This document shows positions 1 through 7,084 of a stretch of 18,008 nucleotides of DNA, in pieces; the stretch's first letter is position 1; every line of letters starts with the position of its first letter. Made by a program: the position numbers and the translations under genes. This stretch comes from JAGNNV01 sp031412915. Its GTDB lineage: Bacteria > Acidobacteriota > Vicinamibacteria > Fen-336 > JAGNNV01. A model generated the notes under the pieces. That model was not told where the DNA came from, made no database searches, and saw only the letters and a program-made list of their open reading frames with translations. The stretch lies in the NCBI GenBank assembly GCA_031412915.1, contig JANODX010000139.1:1-18008 (forward strand), read 5' to 3'.

Positions 1-141
1 CTTGACTCCTGGTCCCCCAAAGACCCAAACTCACCCCCTCCCGAACCTTCGATCGGTCTCAACCGGAACGGTGGTCTTCTTCAGCCGGAATCGGTGGCCG
101 ACATCAACCGGAACGGGTGGTTGGCATCGCCGGAATACGCA
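1..141. mobile_element. Terminal end of an IS21-type insertion sequence (rest lies outside window)
   Basis: The stretch carries a run of imperfect direct repeats built on ccggaa(t/c)...ggtgg, and ends in ccggaatacgca, read inward on the other strand as TGCGTATTCCGG. Multiple ~20 nt transposase-binding repeats and TG...CA tips are typical of IS21-family ends; the match to this family is from memory, not a search. The RHS protein encoded to the right loses its YD-repeat pattern exactly where these repeats begin, which supports an insertion junction near 141/142. The transposase genes (istA/istB type) would lie to the left of the window. Positions 1-40 hold nothing recognisable. Confidence 0.6.
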
Positions 142-3006
142 GGAGGCATAGAAGTAGGTTCCTGCCGGGTCCCTCTTTACCGCACGTACACGGTTTGCGG
201 AATCGTATTCGTACCAGGCCACAACCCCCGTCGGATACGTGATCCGTTCCAGGTTGTCGTTGTTGTCGTAGGCGTAGTCGGTGGTGAAGACCGTTCCGTT
301 GATGGTGTCGGTTCTGAAGTCGAGACGGTTGTTTTCGTCGTACGGCATGGAAGAAACGATCCGCGGGCTCAAGGGGTTGCCGATCACGCCGGTGGTGAAG
401 CCGGTTCGATTGTCGGAGCCGTCATAGATAATTGACACGACGTCGTCGAGAAACCCGGGGCGGTCGATGCTGGTCAGGCGGTCGTTGTCGTCGTAGGCGA
501 AGGTTGTTGTGATCCCTCCCGGGGGATCGGTGCGGGTCTGCAACCGTCCTCCATTGTCGTACGCATACGACACCGTACCGGCGATTTCCGGATGCTGCTC
601 AGACTGCAACTGATTCTTCGCGTTGTAGGTGAAGGTCCGGGCTATCTGAGCGGAGCCCGGAAACGTCGCGGTCCTGAGAGCGTTGAGTGCGTTGTACGTG
701 TAAGTCGTCGTCTGCTCCGCGGAATTGAAACCGCCTCCCTGATAGTCCAGCGTGACCGCGGTCAGCCGGGCCTGGACCGGATCGCCGAAAGCCTGCCAGA
801 CCTGGCGGGTCTTGTGGCTCAGTTCGTCCGTGATGGTCACGTTGACTCCGTCATAGCTTCGCGTGGCCGCGCTGGAGTCTGGATTGGTTTTCGTCTTCAA
901 GCGGTCGAGCGCATCGTAGAGGTACGTCGTTCCGGTCGTTCCGGTCGCGGGCGCGACGAAGGGAAGGCTTTGGAAGGTGACCCGGCCATTGGGGTCATAC
1001 GTTGTCCTGGTCTTGACACCGGCGGCATTCTCAGTCTGAATGGGACGACCGAAACCGTCGAGAGTCGTCTTGACGAACGTCTGGAAGCCGGTCGCATTCG
1101 GTCCCCGCGTGACCTGAATGAACTGGCCTGCGGGATTGTAGGTCGTGATGGTGTTGTTTCCGAGCAGGGGCGGGTCGGTCTCAGTGAGCCGGAAGAGGCC
1201 GTCGTACAGGTAGCCGGTCGTAAATCCGCGGCGAGTCTCGGAGGCTACGGTTCCCGAAGAGTTGATGATTCGCGTGGTTCCGGTCCCGCTCACCGGGGGA
1301 GTCGTGTTCTTCAGAACACCCCAGTCGTACGTGTAGGTCGTCTGATGTCCAAGGGCGTCGGTCCGGCGGAGGACATCGCCAAACGCGGTTGGCACAAACG
1401 AGGTGGTTGTGCCCAGGACGGTTTCGCTGGTCTGAAATCCGGTGGTGAGGTCCCACCCGTGCCCTCGCGTGGCAAAGGTCTCTGCACCAACCGAAACCGA
1501 CTCGGTTGCAACGCGGTCGACGATGTAGGGAGTGAAACCGTACTGGAACGTCTGCGTCGTCGTCCTGGTCGGGCCGGCTGTTCCGTTTACGGTCTGGTGC
1601 TCCTGAACCTGGTAGGGGCGTCCGTAATCGTTGAAGGGAGTGGCGTGGTAGGAGTAGTCGGTGACAAAGGACGAGGAGCCGAGGGCCACCGTCCGCCGCT
1701 CGATCAACTGCAGGTGAATGGGATTGTCGGGAATCCCCAGCCCCTCGCTGGCGTTGGAGATCTGTTCGCCGAGCGACGGCGACCGCCAGGTCAGTGTCTC
1801 CGTCTTCACCGACGTCGTCCCGTCCTTCACCTCGCGGAACTCGGGAAGGCCGATCTGCCAGGACGGAATGCCCGAGAAATTGCTGGAGCCGACCCCTTTG
1901 AAGCGTTCTACCAGCCGGCGGTTCCCCGGCTCATCGATATACGTCTCGTTGAGACCTGCGCCCTGTGCGTAGGAAAACGTCCATGTTCCCGGTTGAATCT
2001 CTCGCCCGCCCGTGACCCGCGTGCGGACTCCCAGGAAAGGGACCAGAGCCGCCGATCCGAGACGCGAAGAAAACTGTTGATAGGCATAATCCAATGTGCC
2101 CCCGTTCGGCGTGGTGATCTTCCGAAGCATGTAGCTGGGGCTTGCGCTCGTGTATTGATACGCCCAGGGGGCGCCTTCAGGAGGTTGTACGTTCATGAGG
2201 AGAGTGAAGGTGGGCTGCGAGCCCGAAAGAACGACCTGCGTGTAGGTCCACTGGAGCGAGCCGTACGTCATGGTGGTCAGGGCACCCGTGGTGGGGGTCC
2301 GCTGAAAGGTGATGGTTCGGGTCTGTGCCCCGGTTCCCTGACCGAGCGTCTGGGTCACCGTCTGAATCGCCTCGCCCACAGGCGCGGGATAGGCGATGTC
2401 GATCCGGTTGCCGAACGGATCCTCGGTCCTGGTCACGAGGAGGGCCCGTCCGGCGGACAGGGCAGCCACGACACCGAGGGTGTGGATCCTTCCGTTCGGA
2501 AGTTTGACGCGGCCCGTGGCGCTGTCGTACTCCCAGAAGTCCCGGCTCACGAATTTGGTCGCGGCCCCAACCGGCTCGGTCAGCTTCGGAAAGAACTGAT
2601 GACGGGCTCCGTCCGGTGACTCAAATGACGGAGTCTGCGTCAGATCACCCCACAGCCGGCCGAAATGCAGGCTCCAGCCGACTCCCGCCCAGGAGTCTTC
2701 GGATACCAGACTGAGCCCATTCGGGTAACTCTGGTAGATCTTGCTGTTGTAGCTTCGCTGGACGATGAGATCAAAGCCTGCGGGGCCCGGGAGGACAAGA
2801 TCTGTGAAGGTGAGAAGCAGGTTGCCGGTCAGCGGGTCGATATGCTCGAAGGGGAGCGGTGAGAAGGAATTCCGGGTGAGAGAAAAGCCGCGTTCAGTGA
2901 AGAGGCTCTGAGCGTCGGCCTTTGATGGGGCTTGGTGGATCAGTCCCGCGAGCAAAACACTTGGAACCACCAATCGAATTCTTATTGGTTTTATTCTGCT
3001 CCCCAT
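31..3006 (-). CDS. Secreted RHS/YD-repeat protein, 3' end lost to IS insertion
   Basis: Large YD-repeat protein of 991 residues as it now stands. The ATG at 3006 is chosen because an AAGGAGA ribosome site lies 8 nt upstream and because it gives a clean signal peptide (about residues 1-32, ending ADA-Q). The longer open frame up to 3180 has neither. Residues ~36-90 hold the conserved N-terminal block seen in this family (PLPFEHIDPLTGNLLL, then QRSYNSK). From about residue 530 to 945 there are many YD-type repeats, such as TTYTYNALNALRT, FAYDDNDRLTSID and YEYDSANRVRAVKRDP. The last ~36 residues are unrelated and are translated from the IS end (1-141). No RHS core end or C-terminal toxin/effector domain remains. 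Intact relatives usually continue for several hundred residues, so the gene is probably inactive or makes a truncated shell. It is alone on its strand and divergent from the FNR-led operon. Confidence 0.85.
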   Translation of the reverse strand: MGSRIKPIRIRLVVPSVLLAGLIHQAPSKADAQSLFTERGFSLTRNSFSPLPFEHIDPLTGNLLLTFTDLVLPGPAGFDLIVQRSYNSKIYQSYPNGLSLVSEDSWAGVGWSLHFGRLWGDLTQTPSFESPDGARHQFFPKLTEPVGAATKFVSRDFWEYDSATGRVKLPNGRIHTLGVVAALSAGRALLVTRTEDPFGNRIDIAYPAPVGEAIQTVTQTLGQGTGAQTRTITFQRTPTTGALTTMTYGSLQWTYTQVVLSGSQPTFTLLMNVQPPEGAPWAYQYTSASPSYMLRKITTPNGGTLDYAYQQFSSRLGSAALVPFLGVRTRVTGGREIQPGTWTFSYAQGAGLNETYIDEPGNRRLVERFKGVGSSNFSGIPSWQIGLPEFREVKDGTTSVKTETLTWRSPSLGEQISNASEGLGIPDNPIHLQLIERRTVALGSSSFVTDYSYHATPFNDYGRPYQVQEHQTVNGTAGPTRTTTQTFQYGFTPYIVDRVATESVSVGAETFATRGHGWDLTTGFQTSETVLGTTTSFVPTAFGDVLRRTDALGHQTTYTYDWGVLKNTTPPVSGTGTTRIINSSGTVASETRRGFTTGYLYDGLFRLTETDPPLLGNNTITTYNPAGQFIQVTRGPNATGFQTFVKTTLDGFGRPIQTENAAGVKTRTTYDPNGRVTFQSLPFVAPATGTTGTTYLYDALDRLKTKTNPDSSAATRSYDGVNVTITDELSHKTRQVWQAFGDPVQARLTAVTLDYQGGGFNSAEQTTTYTYNALNALRTATFPGSAQIARTFTYNAKNQLQSEQHPEIAGTVSYAYDNGGRLQTRTDPPGGITTTFAYDDNDRLTSIDRPGFLDDVVSIIYDGSDNRTGFTTGVIGNPLSPRIVSSMPYDENNRLDFRTDTINGTVFTTDYAYDNNDNLERITYPTGVVAWYEYDSANRVRAVKRDPAGTYFYASCVFRRCQPPVPVDVGHRFRLKKTTVPVETDRRFGRG
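41..135. repeat. Tandem array of ~22-23 nt imperfect repeats inside the IS end
   Basis: The core ccggaa occurs at 63, 85, 108 and 130, with a weaker ccgaac at 41, giving spacings of 22, 22, 23 and 22 nt. The middle units also share ggtgg a few bases after the core. Two turns of DNA per unit would place bound protein on one face of the helix, as expected for transposase-binding sites at an IS end. The regular spacing is directly visible; the binding role is inferred. Confidence 0.75.
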
Positions 3007-3014
3007 GGCGAATC

Positions 3015-3021
3015 TCTCCTT
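3015..3021 (-). promoter_or_regulatory. Ribosome binding site of the RHS gene
   Basis: AAGGAGA on the minus strand, 8 nt before the ATG at 3006. It settles the start codon and rules out the upstream in-frame extension. Confidence 0.8.
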
Positions 3022-3036
3022 GGGCTGATCGGTCAA

Positions 3037-3054
3037 GATACATATGTGATACAT
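3037..3054. repeat. Direct repeat GATACAT x2 over the putative -10 region
   Basis: GATACAT at 3037-3043 and 3048-3054, separated by ATGT, gives an 11 nt period, one helical turn. It overlaps the putative promoter of the RHS gene in an AT-rich pocket of an otherwise GC-rich region. A regulator site is possible but not shown. Confidence 0.35.
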
Positions 3055-3068
3055 GGTGTCGTTGTCAA
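3039..3068 (-). promoter_or_regulatory. Candidate promoter of the RHS gene
   Basis: A perfect TTGACA (-35) lies at 3068-3063 on the minus strand. The best -10 candidate is TATGTA at 3044-3039, with an 18 nt spacer; it matches the consensus only in its first three bases. The transcript would have a leader of roughly 25-30 nt that includes the ribosome site. Confidence 0.4.
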
Positions 3069-3158
3069 GGATTTCTTGCGGTCGGTCGAGATTCGTCATT
3101 CCGCAGTTCGAAAACAGAACCCTGGCGAGCGCCGGCGTAGTCTCCAGGCCGACACCAC

Positions 3159-3164
3159 TAGAAT
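3159..3164 (+). promoter_or_regulatory. Candidate -10 element for leaderless start of the plus-strand operon
   Basis: TAGAAT ends 9 nt before the ATG at 3174. No Shine-Dalgarno sequence is present between them (only cccccctca). A start site 7-9 nt downstream of this box would fall at or next to the ATG, so the mRNA may be leaderless. No convincing -35 was seen. Confidence 0.4.
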
Positions 3165-3173
3165 CCCCCCTCA

Positions 3174-4166
3174 ATGGCACAAAGGGGCACCGGGACCATC
3201 ACCAGCTGGGCGGAACTGGCACCTGGGCTGGCCACGTTCACTCTCAGGCCTCATCCGGGCACGTCCTTTCCGGATTACAAAGCCGGGCAGTACATCGCGC
3301 TCACCCGCGAGAACTGCAAGCTCACGGTCCGGGTGAAGGACCACCACGGCGTGGTTCAATACACGCCGCTCCGGAACACGGATGGCTCGCCGAGGCTGGG
3401 GCCGGTGACCCACTCCTATTCCATCGCATCGGCGCCGTGCGAGACGAAGGATCGCGGCGAGCTCGAGATCTACATCACCCTCGAGAAGTACGCCGATGGG
3501 CAGCTCGGCCGCTTCACCGAGTCGCTGTTCCGCACGAATCCGCATGAGGGCGACACCCTCGGCTACGTCGATCGGATCGTGGGCAACTTCACGCTCGACG
3601 ACCGCGCGGCGGGCGCCGAGCATGTTGTGATGGTTGGAACGGGCACCGGGCTCGCCCCGTTCGTGGGCATGATGAAGCAGGGGGCGCATGAGGCCAGGGC
3701 GGGCAAGGCTTCACCGGTTTGCTACACCCTCATTCACGCGAATCGCACGGTGGGCGAACTCGGCTACGACGCCGTTCTTCAGAAACTGAATGCGGAGAAG
3801 ATCCCGGGCTTCGACTTCCAGTATGTCCGGTCCGTGAGCCGACCGACTCCGAAAGACGCAGATGACCCTGAGCTCGGTCAGGGCCGGGCCAACAACCTCC
3901 TGCGCTCGATGCTCGGCTTTGGGACGCGTGAACAGGAACTGGTGGAAGAATCCCGGGGCCGCGGGGGCGACGTCGCGGCGGCGCAAAAGGCCGTGGACAA
4001 GGCCACCAGGCCACGCCTGGGTTTGGCCCTGGACCCCGAGTCCCTGAAAAGGCGCATGCCCAGCGGGCACACCACGGTCCTGACCTGCGGCAACGGCGAA
4101 GGAATGGAAGACATCAAGCGGATCTGCGAGAGAGCCGGCTTCAAGTTCGAGATGGAAGAATGGTAG
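3174..4166 (+). CDS. Ferredoxin/flavodoxin-NADP(+) reductase family protein with an internal insertion
   Basis: A 330-residue cytoplasmic flavoprotein that should move electrons between NADPH and a ferredoxin or flavodoxin. Seen: an FAD-binding barrel in residues ~1-140 with HSYSIAS at 80-86; a nucleotide-binding domain with GTGTGLAP at 155-162; CGNGEGM at 305-311; and a C-terminal Trp330, which in this family usually stacks on the flavin. Two oddities stand out. The FAD motif normally reads Arg-x-Tyr-Ser, but the Arg is His80 here. The protein is also ~70-80 residues longer than typical bacterial FNRs (~250-260), and the extra length sits at about 226-290, a charged stretch before the C-terminal motif. 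It is the first gene of the plus-strand run; the next start is 10 nt after its stop. An FNR-like reductase with a specialised partner is equally possible. Confidence 0.82.
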   Translation: MAQRGTGTITSWAELAPGLATFTLRPHPGTSFPDYKAGQYIALTRENCKLTVRVKDHHGVVQYTPLRNTDGSPRLGPVTHSYSIASAPCETKDRGELEIYITLEKYADGQLGRFTESLFRTNPHEGDTLGYVDRIVGNFTLDDRAAGAEHVVMVGTGTGLAPFVGMMKQGAHEARAGKASPVCYTLIHANRTVGELGYDAVLQKLNAEKIPGFDFQYVRSVSRPTPKDADDPELGQGRANNLLRSMLGFGTREQELVEESRGRGGDVAAAQKAVDKATRPRLGLALDPESLKRRMPSGHTTVLTCGNGEGMEDIKRICERAGFKFEMEEW

Positions 4167-4176
4167 TGGCCCGCGG

Positions 4177-5751
4177 GTGGCTTCGACGTGGCTCCGCCAC
4201 CCTCGGGGCCGCGTGATCCTCACCGGACCTCCCAAAGTCACGCTGCGTGCCGCTCGCCCCCGCGCCTACGACGGGGCGATCGCGGCCGCGCGCACGTGCT
4301 ATTCGCCACGGGTGATCGAGGATTCGGAGGTCACCGAAAGGCAGCGGGAGACCATCGGCCCCCTGACCTTCTCCGCGGGTCATCACACGGTTTTCCAGCA
4401 CGCGACCTTCGAATTCGGTCTCGAGAACGTCTCGCGGCATTTCGTGTGGGCTTTCCTGCATTCACACCCCTTCTACAACTCTGAACAGTCATCGCAGCGT
4501 TTCGTGAGGCTGGGCGAGGCCCGGGCCTACATCCCGGAGGCTCTGCCCGCGGAGGGGCGGGCGATCTATGAGGCGTCGATAGAAAAAGCGTGGGCGGCCT
4601 ACGCGCGTCTCTCGGAGATCCTGCTCGCCGACACCACGCAGATCGTGAGCGACATCCGGCACGTCACCGCGAATGCCTCCGAGGCGCGACGGAAGAAGGT
4701 GGGGCGCGAGGCAGAGAAGAAGGCCATCGAGGTGGCGCGGTATGTGATTCCCATCGGCGCCTTCACCTCGATGGTGCACTCCCTTTCCGGGCTGGTCCTG
4801 CATCGTCTCCACCGGATGTCCCGGTCCTCCGACACTCCCACCGAAGCGAGTGCGGTGATCGGCGAGATGGTGCGGCTGGCCCGCGAGCACGACCCTTCGT
4901 TCTTCGAGCGCATCGGCGAACTGCCCTTCGAAGACGGTCAGATCGTGGAGAATCGCTGGTCCCGCTCGGCCGCGGCCGCCGCCTCGACGGCGGCGGAGAT
5001 CGACGCCCAACTCGGAACGCGCACCTCGCTTCTGGTGGACCACACCGCGAACGCGGAGAAGATCACGGCCGAGGCCATGCGCGCCGTCCTCGGGGTCGAT
5101 CGGTCCGCCCTCTCCGACGACGACGCCATCGAGTGCGCCCTCTCCCCGGGTCTCAACCCGTACCGCCTCGACGCCCTGGATCTCTCGCCCTATTCGCCCC
5201 TCTCCCGGGTTTCGCACCACGCGAACTACACGTTCCTGAAGAAGCTCTCGCACACCGCCGATTCGCAGGATCAGCGCCATCGCATGACCCCCGCCTCGCG
5301 GCCCATGCTCACCCTGACCCATACCCAGGCCCCCGACGTGATCGTGCCGCCCCTCATCGCCAGAAACGCCCAAGCGCGCGCGGTCTTCGAAGACGCGGTC
5401 GCACAGGCCTGGGATGCCAAGGAAGCTCTCGTGGCCATGGGAGTGAGCGATGAAGTCGCGGTGTATGTCCTCCCCAACGCCACCGCCCTGCGCTTCCACG
5501 AGTCGGGCTCGCTCATGTATCTCGCGCACAAATGGGTGATGCGGACCTGCCTCAACGCGCAGGAGGAGATCTACCAGGCCTCGATGGATGAGTTGGAGCA
5601 GGTGCGCGCCGTGCATCCGCGGCTCGCCCGGCACATGGGACCGCCGTGCGTCCTGCGGCGCGGCCGGATCGCCCCGACCTGCACCGAGGGCGAGCATTTC
5701 TGCGGCATTCCGGTCTGGCGCGACTTCCCCAACATCACCCGCAGGCTCTAG
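4177..5751 (+). CDS. Two-domain ThyX-like (FAD-dependent thymidylate synthase family) protein with degenerate motifs
   Basis: A protein of 524 residues, about twice the length of classical ThyX (~220-250). Two ThyX-like halves can be traced. The first (~20-215) has RTCYSPR near 40 and a SEQSSQRF segment at 102-109. The second (~285-470) has SQDQRHR at 363-369 and an end resembling ThyX (VYVLPNATALRF, then CLNAQEEI to 465). Classical ThyX carries Arg-His-Arg followed by Ser/Asn-Glu in its substrate/flavin motif. Here that position reads HSH in the first half, and the second half is also altered. A Cys-rich tail follows (491, 502, 509). The open frame begins with GTG 4177; GTG 4213 would begin directly before ILTGPPKV and may be the true start. 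It lies 10 nt after the FNR gene and 13 nt before the DprE1-like gene. It could be a true thymidylate synthase, or a flavin-dependent uridylate-modifying enzyme of unknown role. Confidence 0.75.
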   Translation: MASTWLRHPRGRVILTGPPKVTLRAARPRAYDGAIAAARTCYSPRVIEDSEVTERQRETIGPLTFSAGHHTVFQHATFEFGLENVSRHFVWAFLHSHPFYNSEQSSQRFVRLGEARAYIPEALPAEGRAIYEASIEKAWAAYARLSEILLADTTQIVSDIRHVTANASEARRKKVGREAEKKAIEVARYVIPIGAFTSMVHSLSGLVLHRLHRMSRSSDTPTEASAVIGEMVRLAREHDPSFFERIGELPFEDGQIVENRWSRSAAAAASTAAEIDAQLGTRTSLLVDHTANAEKITAEAMRAVLGVDRSALSDDDAIECALSPGLNPYRLDALDLSPYSPLSRVSHHANYTFLKKLSHTADSQDQRHRMTPASRPMLTLTHTQAPDVIVPPLIARNAQARAVFEDAVAQAWDAKEALVAMGVSDEVAVYVLPNATALRFHESGSLMYLAHKWVMRTCLNAQEEIYQASMDELEQVRAVHPRLARHMGPPCVLRRGRIAPTCTEGEHFCGIPVWRDFPNITRRL

Positions 5752-5764
5752 TCTGCCCCCTCCA

Positions 5765-7084
5765 GTGAGAGAAGAACCAGGATTGTCGGGATGGGGCCGG
5801 GTCTTCGGCCCTGGCCGCGAGGTTTTGTCCGAAGATCTCGAGGCGATCACGCAGGGCGCGACCCTTACCCGTGGCCTGGCGCGCTCGTATGGCGATTCGT
5901 CGCTTCCTCATCCCTCGGACGGCGTGGTCGCCTCGTCCCGGCTGGCCGACCGGATTCTTTCTTTCGACGAGAAGACCGGCGAGCTCCGGGCGGAGTCCGG
6001 TTTCTCGCTGCTTCAACTCAACCGCACGTTCTGGAAAAGGAACTTCGCCGCGCCGGTGGCGCCCGGTACCCAGTTCATCACCCTTGGCGGCATGGTGTCC
6101 GCCGATGTCCACGGCAAGGACCATCACGCCACGGGGGCCTTTGGCGCCCATGTGAGCGGGATGCGCATGCGGCTCGCCAGCGGAGACATCGTCCGCGCTT
6201 CGCGCACCGAGAACCCCGACCTTTTCAAGGCCACGATCGGCGGCATGGGCCTGCTCGGCCACATTCTGGATGTCACGTTCAGAATGCCGCGGATCCCCTC
6301 CCCCTGGGTGGTGACCGAGACCGAGCGGATGAGTGACCTCGAGAGCTTCCTCGCCGGCCTCAAGGACGCGGCCCGGCGTTTTCCGTTCACCATGGGCTGG
6401 ATCGACACCCTGGGCGCTTCCGGGGCTCTGGGTCGAGGCATCCTCATGCGCGGCCGCTGGGCCGCGGCCGATGAGGCGACGCCGGGCGTGCCCGTGCCTC
6501 TGCGAAGGCCTGCGGTCCCCTTCACCCTTCCCGACTTCGCCATTTCACGACCCACGGTGGCGATCTTCAATGCGGCGTACTACGGCATCCATTCGTCGAC
6601 CATGCGCCGGAAGGTCGGGCATCCCGAAAAGTTCTTCTACCCTCTCGACGCCATCCGCGACTGGAATCTGCTCTACGGGAGCCGCGGTTTCACCCAATAC
6701 CAGTGCGTCATTCCCGAATCGGCCGGCCCGGCCGCGGTGAAGAGTTTCCTGGCCCTCCTTCAGCGCACGGGGGGCAGTTCGATGGTGTCCGTCATCAAGG
6801 ACTGCGGCGACGAGGGAGAGGGCCTCCTGTCGTTCCCGATGAAGGGGACGTCGGTCGCTCTCGACATCCCGGCCCGCGACGGCGTGCAGAGGATCGTCGA
6901 TACCCTGAACGCGCATCTCATCGAACTGGGCGGACGCGTCTATCTCGCCAAGGATCGTTTCACCAGGGCCGAGGACTATCGACGGATGGACCAAAGGCTC
7001 GAGGCCTGGCACGCCGTGAAACAGAAGTTCGATCCGAAGGGTCGACTTCGCAGCGCGCAATCGGCGAGACTCGAACTCGCATGA
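5765..7084 (+). CDS. DprE1-like FAD-dependent decaprenylphosphoryl-ribose 2'-oxidase homologue
   Basis: Predicted to oxidise the 2'-hydroxyl of polyprenyl-phospho-ribose, the first half of the epimerisation to polyprenyl-phospho-arabinose. GTG 5765 is chosen because it starts just after the ThyX-like stop and puts the conserved LSGWGR at residues 7-12, giving 439 residues against ~460 in mycobacterial DprE1. The in-frame sequence upstream overlaps the previous gene and is not conserved; TTG 5783 is an alternative start. Seen: FAD-binding TRGLARSYGDSSLP (35-48), ADVHGKDHH (113-121) and the C-terminal GGRVYLAKDRFT, with Lys396 at the place of the catalytic lysine. From a remembered alignment, Ala365 (in GTSVALDIP) occupies the position of the mycobacterial cysteine that benzothiazinones attack. 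Its stop overlaps the SDR start (ATGA), so the two proteins are probably made as a pair. Confidence 0.82.
   Translation: MREEPGLSGWGRVFGPGREVLSEDLEAITQGATLTRGLARSYGDSSLPHPSDGVVASSRLADRILSFDEKTGELRAESGFSLLQLNRTFWKRNFAAPVAPGTQFITLGGMVSADVHGKDHHATGAFGAHVSGMRMRLASGDIVRASRTENPDLFKATIGGMGLLGHILDVTFRMPRIPSPWVVTETERMSDLESFLAGLKDAARRFPFTMGWIDTLGASGALGRGILMRGRWAAADEATPGVPVPLRRPAVPFTLPDFAISRPTVAIFNAAYYGIHSSTMRRKVGHPEKFFYPLDAIRDWNLLYGSRGFTQYQCVIPESAGPAAVKSFLALLQRTGGSSMVSVIKDCGDEGEGLLSFPMKGTSVALDIPARDGVQRIVDTLNAHLIELGGRVYLAKDRFTRAEDYRRMDQRLEAWHAVKQKFDPKGRLRSAQSARLELA

Noticed and set aside
41..141. Short regular repeats considered as a CRISPR array
   Set aside because: The 22-23 nt units are contiguous and imperfect with no unique spacers, and they end at a gene disruption; an IS end explains them better.
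592..2619. 675-codon open frame on the plus strand inside the RHS gene
   Set aside because: It is antisense to clear YD repeats, shows only a biased Gly/Arg/Val composition with no domain pattern, and is a usual by-product of high-GC codon use.
3007..3180. 58-residue N-terminal extension of the RHS protein to 3180
   Set aside because: It would bury the signal peptide and run through the promoter region into the FNR start; the ATG at 3006 has a good ribosome site.
4489..5850. 453-codon open frame on the minus strand across the ThyX-like gene
   Set aside because: Antisense to a conserved protein, rich in Gly/Arg/His with no recognisable domain, and it runs over the boundary into the next gene.
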